Source of the DNA: Pseudoduganella dura
GTDB lineage: Bacteria > Pseudomonadota > Gammaproteobacteria > Burkholderiales > Burkholderiaceae_D
NCBI RefSeq assembly: GCF_009727155.1
Contig: NZ_WNWM01000002.1
Coordinates: 2,914,001-2,978,000 of the forward strand
DNA: 64,000 nt
Direction: 5' to 3'
Shown piece after piece: positions 25,365 through 34,227 of this stretch; positions within the stretch are counted from its first letter, which is position 1, and every line of letters begins with the position of its first letter. The translations under genes and the position numbers were made by a program. The notes under the pieces are model-generated. The model ran no database searches. It saw only the letters and a list, made by a program, of their open reading frames with translations, and had not been told where the DNA came from.

Positions 25365-26431
25365 GCTAGCGTCGCATGTCCGCGACGGAGTATGTTTCTT
25401 GCGGCGTTTACATCACGGTCGTGAGGGGCGCCACACTGATCGCACGTCCATACTCTTATTTCAAGATCTTTCAGCCCTTTCGGTCCGCTACGTGCATCGC
25501 ATACAGAACAGTCTTGAGTGGAAAACGCTTCGTCGACCTCATCGAACCATACACCAGCGCTATCGCTTTTGTACCTGAGCATGGCTCTGAATTGCGACCA
25601 GCCGGCATCGAGAACGGATTTCGCCATTCTGGTCTTCGCCAGGGCGGATGCGTTCACATTGCCAACGAAAATGGCACCGAACCTTTGGACAAGTTCGGTA
25701 CTTCTCACATGGTGCTGGTGCTTGCGTTGGTTCGCGATGCGCGCGTGGATCGTCTTGACAAGCCTTTTCTTGCCTGCACGCTGGGCCATCGCAAGCTTGG
25801 CTTCGTGGTGCCGGTACTGCTTCAGCGCCTCGATCTTCTCGCCGTTTGAGAGCGTGGCGAAATGCTTCAATCCCAGGTCAATCCCGACGGCATTCGTTGC
25901 GGCCGATCGAGGCTCGCGCGCCACCTTGACACTGATGTTGATATACCAGCGGCCGCGCGCATCCTCCGAAAAGGATCCAGCACCCAATTGATATTTCGAC
26001 AGGCCATAGCTGTCCCAAAGGCCGAGCGCCTGATCGATTCCCGACATCCATAGTTGGCCATTTCGATAACGCAGCGCCGACGCCTTGAACGGTATCCAGC
26101 CGAGGGAGCGGCGAGCACCGCTTGATTTCCGCCACCGTAGCTTCACCTTGTTGAACTGCTTGCGTCGCCTGGCATATTCCTGGCCTATCGCCTGGATGGT
26201 TTGAGAATGCAGTGGGACACCTTCCTTGCTGGCGCCAGAGGTCATTTTGTCGAGGTCATACCCTGACAAAAACCGCCGCTCGCGCTGCCATACCTTGTGG
26301 GATGTTTCGTTACAATAATTCCAGCACTGATTCACCCAAAAAGCCTTCGCACGCAGGACGTGAGCGTGCTTGTCCTTCAGCCGAAGCCGGAGCACACGCA
26401 CGACATCAGCAGGCACATTGGAGGTCTTCAT
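25319..26431 (-). mobile_element. tnpB: RNA-guided nuclease-like transposon protein TnpB (IS200/IS605 family, IS1341-type)
   Basis: A 370-residue TnpB (377 if an upstream ATG inside a palindrome is used). It has an N-terminal OrfB helix-turn-helix-like region, a RuvC-like core and a zinc ribbon with CSVC and CDQC pairs (residues 315-340 in the longer numbering). RuvC-I is GIDLG (Asp192) and RuvC-III is DRDVNAARNI (Asp345/347). Where RuvC-II normally reads E-D-L, this protein has FVGNVN (262-267), with Gly in place of the catalytic Glu. Acidic residues in WFDEVDE (302-308) might substitute. No tnpA transposase is nearby. The 3' flank carries the structured right end expected to encode the guide RNA. 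It sits between metE and minC, with no gene broken. Typical TnpB length is about 370-410 aa. Confidence 0.92.
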
Positions 26432-26441
26432 ATTGGCATTT

Positions 26442-26459
26442 GCTGTATGCATATACAGC
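26442..26459. repeat. Palindrome at the left side of the tnpB element
   Basis: GCTGTAT-GCAT-ATACAGC, a perfect 7-bp inverted repeat around the first possible ATG of tnpB. IS200/IS605 ends usually carry such subterminal hairpins. Further out, TCCAGGAAT (26491-26499) is the inverse of ATTCCTGGA (25356-25364) on the other side. The true left boundary is not resolved. Confidence 0.45.
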
Positions 26460-26594
26460 GTAGCAAGATATAAATAAAACGCAATGAAAATCCAGGAATG
26501 CCCGCTTTGACATTTCCGCCTTGAAGGACAGAGCGTTACCCGCTAACTGGTAAAATGCTCGGGCCCGGGCCAGCCCGAACTTTTTACTGTCGTC

Positions 26595-27341
26595 ATGTCC
26601 AAAAGCCCGTTCCAGAAGCCCATTGAAATCAAGATTTCCACCGTTGTCGCCGTCTCCGCGATCCTCCATACCTCCGACGGCATTGCCCTCGACGCCGCCC
26701 TGAAGGGCATGACGGGCGGCGTGGCCGATTTCTTCGAGGGCGACCTGGCCGTCATCGACGTCGGCGACCTGGCGCCGGGCTCGCAACGGATCGACTGGGC
26801 AGGCACGATCGCGCTGCTGAAGAAATACCGCCTGAATCCGGTCGCCGTGCGTAACGCCCGGGCGGACATGGTGGAAGAAATCCAGGCCCACGGCCTGTCG
26901 CTCGATACCGGCAAGCGCGACGACAACGGCGCAGCCGCCACCGTGGCGGTTCCGGCGCCGGCACCCGCGCCCGCCTTTACGCCCGCCCCGGCGCCCGCGC
27001 CCGCCAACTCGGGCACGATCATCATCGATACACCGGTTCGCGCCGGCCAGCGCATCTATGCGCGCGGTGGCGACCTGATCGTGATGGCCGTCGTCAACAA
27101 CGGCGCCGAGATCATTGCCGATGGCAGCATCCATGTTTACAACACGCTGAACGGCCGTGCGCTGGCCGGCGCCTCCGGCGACCCGAGCGCACGCATCTTC
27201 GCTCTGTCGATGTCGCCCGAACTGGTGTCGATCGCCGGTGTCTACCGCACATTCGAGGACGGATTCCCCCCAGAACAGGCTCGCCAGCCGGCACAAATCC
27301 GGCTCATCGGCGACCGTCTGGATATACAATCTGTCAATTAA
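26595..27341 (+). CDS. minC: Septum site-determining protein MinC
   Basis: An FtsZ-ring inhibitor of 248 aa. The N-terminal domain (about residues 1-110) inhibits FtsZ. A flexible linker rich in Pro and Ala (about 115-140, PAPAPAPAF and similar) follows, and then the C-terminal beta-helix that binds MinD (TPVRAGQRIYARGGDLIVM and later IHVYNTLNGRALAG, both family hallmarks). It is first in the minC-minD-minE operon, 63 bp before minD. A TAAAAT -10-like hexamer lies about 40 bp upstream. The long Pro/Ala linker is common in betaproteobacteria. Confidence 0.96.
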   Translation: MSKSPFQKPIEIKISTVVAVSAILHTSDGIALDAALKGMTGGVADFFEGDLAVIDVGDLAPGSQRIDWAGTIALLKKYRLNPVAVRNARADMVEEIQAHGLSLDTGKRDDNGAAATVAVPAPAPAPAFTPAPAPAPANSGTIIIDTPVRAGQRIYARGGDLIVMAVVNNGAEIIADGSIHVYNTLNGRALAGASGDPSARIFALSMSPELVSIAGVYRTFEDGFPPEQARQPAQIRLIGDRLDIQSVN

Positions 27342-27404
27342 GGCAATTCTTCAGGCATTGCGTGCGCGCCCCGCGCCTGAGCTTTCACATTAAAAGGATT
27401 ATTC

Positions 27405-28220
27405 GTGGCAAGAATTATTGTTGTAACGTCCGGCAAGGGCGGTGTCGGCAAGACCACTTCCAGCGCCAGCTTTTCCACGGGCCTCGCGATGCGCGGCCAC
27501 AAGACGGCGGTGATCGACTTCGACGTGGGCCTGCGTAACCTCGACCTGATCATGGGTTGCGAACGCCGCGTCGTCTACGACCTGATCAACGTGATCAACA
27601 AGGAGGCATCGCTGCCGCAGGCACTGATCAAGGACAAACATTGCGACAACCTGTTCATCCTGCCGGCCTCGCAGACGCGCGACAAGGACGCGCTGTCCGA
27701 AGACGGCGTGGAACGCGTGCTGGCCGAAATGATCGAGATGGGCTTCGAATACATCATCTGCGATTCGCCCGCCGGCATCGAGCACGGCGCCCTGATGGCG
27801 CTGACCTTCGCCGACGAAGCCATCGTGGTCACGAACCCGGAAGTATCGTCGGTGCGCGATTCCGACCGCATCCTCGGCATCATCCAGGCCAAGTCGCGCC
27901 GTGCCATGTCCGGCGGCGAACCTGTCAAGGAACACCTGCTGATCACGCGCTACTCGCCCAAGCGCGTGGAAGCGGGCGAAATGCTGAGCTATACGGACGT
28001 GCAGGAAATCCTGCGCATCCCCCTGATCGGCATCATTCCGGAATCGGAACAGGTGCTGCATGCGTCGAACCAGGGCAACCCTGCGATCCACTTCAAGGGT
28101 ACGGACGTGGCCGAAGCCTATGAAGACGTCATCGCCCGCTTCCTCGGCGAAACCAGGCCGCTGCGCTTCACCGACTATGAAAAGCCGGGGCTGTTCAAGC
28201 GCATCTTTGGAGCAAAGTGA
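27405..28220 (+). CDS. minD: Septum site-determining ATPase MinD
   Basis: A membrane-cycling ParA-type ATPase of 271 aa that recruits MinC to the poles. The deviant Walker A motif GKGGVGKT is at residues 10-17, FDVGLRNLD is near 39-47 and the Walker B-like [10 protein letters not shown] is near 121-130. The C-terminal amphipathic membrane helix GLFKRIFGA is intact. It is followed one base later by minE, and together with minC the operon is complete. Confidence 0.97.
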   Translation: MARIIVVTSGKGGVGKTTSSASFSTGLAMRGHKTAVIDFDVGLRNLDLIMGCERRVVYDLINVINKEASLPQALIKDKHCDNLFILPASQTRDKDALSEDGVERVLAEMIEMGFEYIICDSPAGIEHGALMALTFADEAIVVTNPEVSSVRDSDRILGIIQAKSRRAMSGGEPVKEHLLITRYSPKRVEAGEMLSYTDVQEILRIPLIGIIPESEQVLHASNQGNPAIHFKGTDVAEAYEDVIARFLGETRPLRFTDYEKPGLFKRIFGAK

Positions 28221-28221
28221 C

Positions 28222-28473
28222 ATGGCGCTGCTATCTTTCCTGTTCCCCAGCAAGCCGAAAACGGCCAATGCCGCGAAGGAGCGGCTGCAGATCATCATCG
28301 CCCGCGAACGCAACGGGCGCACCGGCCCCGACTTCCTGCCGGCGCTGCACAAGGAACTGATCGAGGTCATTTCCAAGTACACCAAGGTCAACGCCGACGA
28401 CATCAAGATTTCGCTGGACCGCCAGGGCAACCTGGAAGTGCTCGATGTAAACGTGGTGCTGCCCGACGCCTGA
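28222..28473 (+). CDS. minE: Cell division topological specificity factor MinE
   Basis: An 83-residue regulator that stimulates MinD ATPase and drives pole-to-pole oscillation. The N-terminal membrane-targeting/anti-MinCD segment ([20 protein letters not shown]) and the C-terminal topological-specificity domain ([20 protein letters not shown]) are both present. The ATG lies one base after the minD stop, so the genes are translationally linked. Confidence 0.96.
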   Translation: MALLSFLFPSKPKTANAAKERLQIIIARERNGRTGPDFLPALHKELIEVISKYTKVNADDIKISLDRQGNLEVLDVNVVLPDA

Positions 28474-28631
28474 CGGCACATCCCGTTTCAAGCCACCCCG
28501 GCAGCGCTGGCCACATCCGGACCAGGTTTCGCTGCCGGATCAACGGCTTGCGCTGCCTGGCGCCTGCCTTGTCGCCCGGCGCCCTCTCATAGGGAGGCGC
28601 TGATTTATTCATGGCGACGATCCTGGCCATG

Positions 28632-28713
28632 AGAAAAACGCGCCCAGCTGCGTCACAAATGCCCTGCCATACCCAGGTATGACAGGGCATTTGCGTCTTG
28701 CTGGACACGTTTT
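28632..28713. repeat. Long imperfect inverted repeat downstream of minE
   Basis: The core is CAAATGCCCTG (28656-28666) and CAGGGCATTTG (28683-28693), with ATAC/GTAT closing the loop. Outer pairing of GAAAAAC with GTTTTTC and CCAGC with GCTGG gives an imperfect hairpin of about 80 bp. It could be a bidirectional terminator for minE and the convergent gene, or a small non-autonomous repeat element. Confidence 0.6.
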
Positions 28714-28743
28714 TCAAGACTAATCCCATCCACCAGCAATATA

Positions 28744-29231
28744 TCAGCGCTTCGCCGCCAGCAACTCCCCCGCCACCTTCGCGCAGGCGTCCACGTGCTG
28801 GTAGCCGATCTGCCGGAACGCGAAAAAACCGATCGCGGCCGACGCCACCTGCCCCGCCAGCGGCACGATCTTCGACGCCTGCTTCGCCACCAGCTTCTTC
28901 CCGCTTTTCGCCAGCAGCCTGAACACCAGGTCGCGGGTGATCAGCCTGCCCACCAGCATGCCGCCCACCCCGACGGCCGCCTCGTAGCCGATCATCCGGA
29001 ATTTAGGCTGCATCCGTTCGATCTGCCCGGGCGTCAGGCCGAACGCGGTATTGATCTCGTCGATCAGTTGCGTAAACAACTTCATGTCCGACACGATATC
29101 GACGCCGGGAATCGGGATCGCCGACACGCCGGCCGACAACGCGGCACGCCGGCGCACGAGCCGGCGCAGTGCTCCCGTACCTTAGCGATGTCGGCCGGCG
29201 AAGAAGGCAACAATTCCCAGCCGTCATCCAC
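28744..29231 (-). pseudogene. Hydrophobic conserved hypothetical protein with a probable frameshift
   Basis: Two minus-strand frames together read as one protein of about 162 aa. The first is a GTG start at 29231 with AGGAG 9 nt upstream, giving VDDGWELLPSSPADIAKVRE. It then needs a one-base shift near 29167 to continue as RRLVRRRAALSAGVSAIPIP. The second part (to 28744) has two hydrophobic stretches and phrases such as PIPGVDIVSDMKLFTQL, like proteins of the DUF697/EcsC-like type. I recognise it only loosely. As the DNA stands, translation from the natural start ends early. A fragment of 137 aa could start at an internal GTG. Confidence 0.6.
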
Positions 29232-29431
29232 GAATGTGTCTCCTAAAAAATTGCCAAATGTAAAAGTTCATTGATAACCGCGTTTAACCAGTGTACCGTT
29301 TACCGGCAGTATGAATCGCACAAAAGATTTTTCCATAAAGAAACTCTTGGTCATTTTGGTAACTCTGCCAGAAAATCCTGTTATATTCGCAGTGACCAAG
29401 CCTTACTTCCGTGTTTTAACCCGCAGATAAG

Positions 29432-30121
29432 ATGAGAATCGTAGTCCTCGATAATGACCGGAGCCAGACCGACCTGATATCCCAGGTGCTGACTTCCGCT
29501 GGCCATATTTGCCATGTTTTTCAAACAGGCAAAGACCTGCTCGGTCAGCTGCGCAAGGAAAGCTACGACATGCTCATCTTCGACTGGCAGGTCAGCGATA
29601 TGGGAGGGGCGGAGCTGTTGCGCAAGGCACGTGAACGCCTCAACGACGGGGCGCCGGCCATGTTTCTCACTACCAGTTCGGGCGAGGACGACATCGTGTC
29701 CGGCCTTGATGCCGGCGCCGACGATTACATGATCAAGCCGCTGCGCCGCAGCGAAATGGTGGCCCGCGTGCAGGCGCTGCTGCGCCGCGCGTTCCCGGCC
29801 CAGAACGGCGCCGAGCAATTGACTTTCGGCCAGTATGTTTTTGAAACCCGCCCGGGCCGGCTGTTAATGGATGGCCATGTGCTGGACGTGACGCACAAGG
29901 AGTTTTACCTCGCGCTGCTGTTTTTCCGCAACATCGGCCGGCCGCTCTCCCGCGCATATATTCACGAAGCCGTGTGGATCCGCGAAACCGAAGTTCCCTC
30001 CCGCACGATGGATACCCATGTGTCGCGGGTGCGCAATAAACTCCAGCTGAAACCCGAAAATGGTTTCCGGCTCGTGCCGGTGTACAGCTACGGCTATCGG
30101 CTCGAAAAACTCGGCAATTGA
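29432..30121 (+). CDS. OmpR-family response regulator (orphan)
   Basis: A DNA-binding response regulator of 229 aa. The receiver domain (1-115) has acidic residues DND at 7-9, phospho-acceptor Asp51 in LIFDWQ and Lys in MIKPL near 101. The C-terminal winged helix (about 130-226) ends HVSRVRNKLQLKPENGFRLVPVYSYGYRLEKL, the OmpR signature. No histidine kinase gene is adjacent, so the partner is unknown. It is upstream of hemA by 119 bp on the same strand. Confidence 0.9.
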   Translation: MRIVVLDNDRSQTDLISQVLTSAGHICHVFQTGKDLLGQLRKESYDMLIFDWQVSDMGGAELLRKARERLNDGAPAMFLTTSSGEDDIVSGLDAGADDYMIKPLRRSEMVARVQALLRRAFPAQNGAEQLTFGQYVFETRPGRLLMDGHVLDVTHKEFYLALLFFRNIGRPLSRAYIHEAVWIRETEVPSRTMDTHVSRVRNKLQLKPENGFRLVPVYSYGYRLEKLGN

Positions 30122-30205
30122 TTTTCATTGACGGTTGGCCAACTGGGACGATTTGTCCCACGGACCGGCGCTCGACCGGCGGCAGCCGATTCACGCACAT
30201 CAGGC

Positions 30206-30211
30206 TATAAT
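30206..30211 (+). promoter_or_regulatory. Candidate -10 element (TATAAT) for hemA
   Basis: A perfect TATAAT lies 29 bp before the hemA ATG. No good -35 is visible at 16-18 bp, so the promoter may need an activator or be an extended -10 type. Confidence 0.4.
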
Positions 30212-30240
30212 CAAAGCCTACGTCGTTGATTTTTCTAGAA

Positions 30241-31515
30241 ATGCAACTGCTTGCCGTCGGCCTCAACCACACTACAGCTCCGGTCGCCCTGCGCGAACGG
30301 CTGGCGTTCGCGCCTGATCAGCTGGGGTCGGCCGTGCGCGCGGCGCGCAACTGGTTCCAGCGCCTGGACGGCCGGGGCAGTGACGAAGCGGCGATCCTGT
30401 CCACCTGCAACCGCACCGAGCTGTATGCGGCCAGCGGCGCCGCCAATCCGCTCGATGCCGGCGCGCAGTTCCTGGCCGATTTCCACCACCTGAACTATTC
30501 CGAACTGCGGCCGCACCTGTACATGCTGCCGCAGCACGAGGCGGTGCGGCATACCTTCCGTGTCGCGTCGGGCCTCGATTCGATGGTGCTCGGCGAAACG
30601 CAGATCCTCGGCCAGATCAAGGACGCGATCCGCACCGCCGACGAAGCGGGCGGCCTGGGTACCTACCTGCACCAGTTGTTCCAGCGCAGCTTCTCGGTGG
30701 CCAAGGAAGTGCGCAGCACCACCGAGATCGGCGCGCACAGCGTGTCGATGGCGGCGGCCTCGGTGCGGCTGTCGCAGCGCATTTTCGACAAGCTGTCCGA
30801 GCAGAACGTACTGTTCATCGGCGCCGGCGAAATGATCGACCTGTGCGCCACGCACTTCGCGGCGCAGAATCCCAGGTCGATCACCGTGGCCAACCGCACG
30901 CTCGAGCGTGGCGAACTGCTGGCCCACCGCTTCAACGGCAAGGCCGTGCGCCTGGCAGACCTGCAAACGCAGCTGCACCAGTACGACATCCTGATTTCGT
31001 CGACGGCATCGTCGCTGCCCCTGATCGGCCTCGGCATGGTCGAGCGCGCGATCAAGGCACGGCGTCACAAGCCGATGTTCATGGTCGACCTGGCCGTGCC
31101 GCGCGATATCGAACCCGAAGTGGGCCGCCTGAACGACGTGTTCCTGTACACCGTCGACGACCTGGGCAAGGTCGTGCAGGCCGGTATCGAGAACCGCCAG
31201 GCCGCCGTCGCGCAGGCCGAGGCGATCATCGAAACGCGCGTGCAGTCGTTCATGCACTGGGTCGACGACCGCGCCGTGGTGCCCGTCATCCAGGGCCTGC
31301 AGGAAAACGGCGAGGCGATCCGCCTGGCCGAACTCGAACGCGCCCGCAAGCTGCTGGCGAAGGGCGAGGATATCGATGCGGTGCTCGAAGCGCTGTCGAA
31401 AGGCCTGACGGCCAAGTTCATGCACGGCCCGCAGCAGGCGCTGCACCGCGCCCAGGGCAGCGAACGCGCCCAGCTGGCCGAACTGCTGCCCCAGCTGTTC
31501 CGCGGCCGCCGTTAG
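30241..31515 (+). CDS. hemA: Glutamyl-tRNA reductase
   Basis: The first enzyme of C5-pathway haem synthesis, reducing Glu-tRNA to glutamate-1-semialdehyde in the cytoplasm, 424 aa. The catalytic Cys56 is in [28 protein letters not shown] is the substrate-domain signature, and the NADPH domain has [10 protein letters not shown]. The C-terminal dimerisation helices are complete. It is followed by prfA, the usual betaproteobacterial order. I chose the ATG at 30241 over a TTG five codons upstream because the conserved N-terminus begins [10 protein letters not shown]. Confidence 0.97.
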   Translation: MQLLAVGLNHTTAPVALRERLAFAPDQLGSAVRAARNWFQRLDGRGSDEAAILSTCNRTELYAASGAANPLDAGAQFLADFHHLNYSELRPHLYMLPQHEAVRHTFRVASGLDSMVLGETQILGQIKDAIRTADEAGGLGTYLHQLFQRSFSVAKEVRSTTEIGAHSVSMAAASVRLSQRIFDKLSEQNVLFIGAGEMIDLCATHFAAQNPRSITVANRTLERGELLAHRFNGKAVRLADLQTQLHQYDILISSTASSLPLIGLGMVERAIKARRHKPMFMVDLAVPRDIEPEVGRLNDVFLYTVDDLGKVVQAGIENRQAAVAQAEAIIETRVQSFMHWVDDRAVVPVIQGLQENGEAIRLAELERARKLLAKGEDIDAVLEALSKGLTAKFMHGPQQALHRAQGSERAQLAELLPQLFRGRR

Positions 31516-31587
31516 CGGCCCCAGCCATTCGCTCCCCGCCGCCCCGCTCCGGGTGCGGCTGTCATTCCCGCTACCCAAAAAAAGACC

Positions 31588-32664
31588 ATGAAACCATCAA
31601 TGCTGGCCAAGCTGGACCAACTCGCGAACCGCCTCGTGGAGCTGGACGAACTCTTGATGTCCGAAGGCGCCACCGCCAACATGGACAGCTACCGCAAGAT
31701 GACCCGCGAACACGCGGAGCTGGGCCCGCTGGTGGCACTGTACAAGGATTACCTGAGCGTGCAGGCCGACATGGGCGAGGCGCAGCAGATGCTGCTCGAC
31801 CCCGACATGAAGGACTTCGCGCAGGAAGAGATCGAGTCCGGCAAGGCGCGGCTGGCGGCACTCGAACTGGACCTGCAAAAGATGCTGCTGCCGAAGGACG
31901 CCAACGACGAGCGCAACATCTTCCTCGAGATCCGCGCCGGTACCGGCGGCGACGAATCGGCGCTGTTCGCCGGCGACCTGTTGCGCATGTACACCCGCTT
32001 CGCCGAGCGCAGCCGCTGGCAGGTGGAGATCGTGTCCGCTTCGGAAAGCGACCTGGGCGGCTACCGCGAAGTGATTGCCCGCATCGTCGGCACCGGCGCG
32101 TATTCCAAGCTGAAGTTCGAGTCGGGCGGCCACCGCGTGCAGCGCGTGCCGGCCACCGAAACGCAAGGCCGCATCCACACGTCCGCCTGCACGGTGGCGG
32201 TGATGCCGGAGGCGGATGAGGTGGAAGACGTGCACATCAATCCGGCCGACCTGCGCATCGACACCTACCGCGCCTCCGGCGCCGGTGGCCAGCACATCAA
32301 CAAGACCGACTCCGCCGTGCGCATCACCCACCTGCCGAGCGGCATCGTGGTCGAATGCCAGGACGACCGCTCGCAGCACAAGAACAAGGCCTCGGCGATG
32401 AAGGTGCTGGCGGCCCGCATCAAGGATGTGCAGCTGCGCGAACAGCAATCGCAGGAAGCGGCCACCCGCAAGAGCCTGATCGGCAGCGGCGACCGCAGCG
32501 AGCGCATCCGCACCTACAACTTCCCGCAGGGCCGGATGACGGACCACCGCATCAACCTGACCTTGTACAAGCTGGACATGATCATGGACGGCGACCTGAC
32601 CGAACTGACCGCCACGCTGTCCGCCGAGCACCAGGCGGAGCTGCTGGCGGCGCTGGGAGACTGA
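31588..32664 (+). CDS. prfA: Peptide chain release factor 1
   Basis: It recognises UAA and UAG stop codons on the ribosome and triggers peptide release, 358 aa. The codon-recognition motif PAT (a PxT) is at 188-190 and the catalytic GGQ at 233-235, inside [10 protein letters not shown]. The gene follows hemA by 72 bp. Its methylase PrmC, which modifies the GGQ glutamine, is encoded two genes downstream, with dsbB between. Confidence 0.97.
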   Translation: MKPSMLAKLDQLANRLVELDELLMSEGATANMDSYRKMTREHAELGPLVALYKDYLSVQADMGEAQQMLLDPDMKDFAQEEIESGKARLAALELDLQKMLLPKDANDERNIFLEIRAGTGGDESALFAGDLLRMYTRFAERSRWQVEIVSASESDLGGYREVIARIVGTGAYSKLKFESGGHRVQRVPATETQGRIHTSACTVAVMPEADEVEDVHINPADLRIDTYRASGAGGQHINKTDSAVRITHLPSGIVVECQDDRSQHKNKASAMKVLAARIKDVQLREQQSQEAATRKSLIGSGDRSERIRTYNFPQGRMTDHRINLTLYKLDMIMDGDLTELTATLSAEHQAELLAALGD

Positions 32665-32764
32665 AGCCAGGCAGCAATATGCCCGGCCCGGATCAGCTGG
32701 GCGGGACATGCCATTGCCCGCTTTATGCGAGAATTGGCGCCTTCACATTCGGGCAACTTTATCC

Positions 32765-33235
32765 ATGATGAAATCGCGCACCATCCTCCTGTCCACCGCG
32801 GCCGTCTGCCTGCTGCTGGTGGCCTTCGCGCTGTATCTCCAGCACGTCAAGGACATGCTGCCCTGCCCGCTGTGCGTGATCCAGCGCTACCTGTTCCTGG
32901 CGGTGGCGATCGGCTGCCTGATCGGCGCGTTCGGGCGCAAGCCGAAGGTGGGCGCGGCAGTGGGGCTGGCGGCGGCGATCGGCGGCCTTGGCGTGGTCGG
33001 CAAGCATCTGTATGTGCTGGCCAATCCCGGTTTCTCGTGCGGCATCGACCCGATGACGACGGCGCTCAACAAGATCCCCACCGCCACCTACCTGCCGTGG
33101 CTGTTCGAAGCGGACGGCCTGTGCGAGAACGCCACCGATGCGGTGCTCGGCCTGTCGGTGCCGCAGTGGTCCGCCGTGTGGTTCGCGATCCTCACCGCCA
33201 CGATGATCTGGGTGCTGGCGCGCCGCCAGGCATGA
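32765..33235 (+). CDS. dsbB: Disulfide bond formation protein B
   Basis: A four-helix inner-membrane protein of 156 aa that reoxidises DsbA and passes electrons to quinones. The first redox pair is Cys34-Cys37 (PCPLC) and the second Cys92 and Cys120 in the periplasmic loop, all four present. The ATG at 32765 starts a basic N-terminus followed by a membrane segment. Its stop overlaps the prmC start (ATGA), so the two are translationally coupled. That is an unusual partner, because prfA and prmC are normally adjacent. Confidence 0.94.
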   Translation: MMKSRTILLSTAAVCLLLVAFALYLQHVKDMLPCPLCVIQRYLFLAVAIGCLIGAFGRKPKVGAAVGLAAAIGGLGVVGKHLYVLANPGFSCGIDPMTTALNKIPTATYLPWLFEADGLCENATDAVLGLSVPQWSAVWFAILTATMIWVLARRQA

Positions 33236-34065
33236 GCACGCTGGTCTCCCCCGGCATCACGCTGGCGGCGCTGCAGCGCACGCCGCTGCTCGACCCGGTC
33301 GACCAGCGCATCCTGCTGTGCCATGCGCTCGGCATCACCCGCACCGCGCTGATCACGCAGCCGGACCGCGCATTGACCGATGAGGAAGCGGCCCGCGTGT
33401 CGGCGCTGCTGCAGCGCCGGATCGATGGCGAACCGGTCGCCTACCTCGTCGGCAAGCGCGAGTTCTACGGGCTCGACTTCACGGTCGGGCCGGGCGTGCT
33501 GATTCCCCGGCCCGAAACCGAACTGCTGGTCGAACTGGCGCTGGAGCGCCTGCCGCCGCGCGCCCGCGTACTGGACATGGGGACCGGCAGCGGCGCGATC
33601 GCCGTCGCCATCGCCCATGCGCGGCCGGATGCGCAGGTGACGGCGCTCGATGTCAGCCCCGCCGCGCTGGCCATCGCCGCCCGCAACGCGGCACTGAACG
33701 GCGTGTCCGTGCGCTGCCTGCACAGCGACTGGTTTACCGCCGTGACCGATGAAACGTTCGACATCATCGTCTCCAATCCCCCTTACATCGCGGCCGGCGA
33801 CCGCCACCTGTCCGAAGGCGACCTGCGCTTCGAACCGCCCGGCGCGCTGACCGACCATGCGGACGGCCTGTCCGCGCTGCGCACGATCGTGGCCGGTGCG
33901 CCGGCGCACCTGGTGCCGGGTGGCTGGCTGCTGATGGAGCACGGCTACGACCAGTCCGTCGCCGTGCAGGCGCTGCTGGCGGGGCAATGTTATGCCGATG
34001 TGCAAAGCTGGCACGACCTGGCCGGCATCGCCCGTGTTACCGGTGGCCGCGCCGGCCACGGTTAG
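33232..34065 (+). CDS. prmC: Peptide chain release factor N5-glutamine methyltransferase
   Basis: An AdoMet-dependent methylase of 277 aa that methylates the GGQ glutamine of release factors. The N-terminal helical domain is followed by a Rossmann methylase domain with DMGTGSGAIA at 115-124 and the catalytic NPPY at 182-185. IPRPETELLV (91-100) is the typical PrmC hallmark. It overlaps dsbB by 4 bp. Grx4 (grxD), which often follows in relatives, is not here. gshA comes next. Confidence 0.95.
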   Translation: MSTLVSPGITLAALQRTPLLDPVDQRILLCHALGITRTALITQPDRALTDEEAARVSALLQRRIDGEPVAYLVGKREFYGLDFTVGPGVLIPRPETELLVELALERLPPRARVLDMGTGSGAIAVAIAHARPDAQVTALDVSPAALAIAARNAALNGVSVRCLHSDWFTAVTDETFDIIVSNPPYIAAGDRHLSEGDLRFEPPGALTDHADGLSALRTIVAGAPAHLVPGGWLLMEHGYDQSVAVQALLAGQCYADVQSWHDLAGIARVTGGRAGHG

Positions 34066-34227
34066 CCAGCGCCCCGAACAGCCGGTATTGCTTTGCTAGA
34101 ATCGTCGAACCGGTTCCTTCAGAAGGATTGAACGGTTGCGATTTTGGGCCCCCGGCGTACGCGTTTTTACAATTTCGGTTACTCTCGCACCAATCTTTTG
34201 GTCCGATGCACAAGAAAGGAAAGCCAA

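Noticed and set aside
28403..28729. A 108-codon minus-strand frame over the hairpin after minE
   Set aside because: It crosses the long inverted repeat and overlaps the minE end. No ribosome site and no family.
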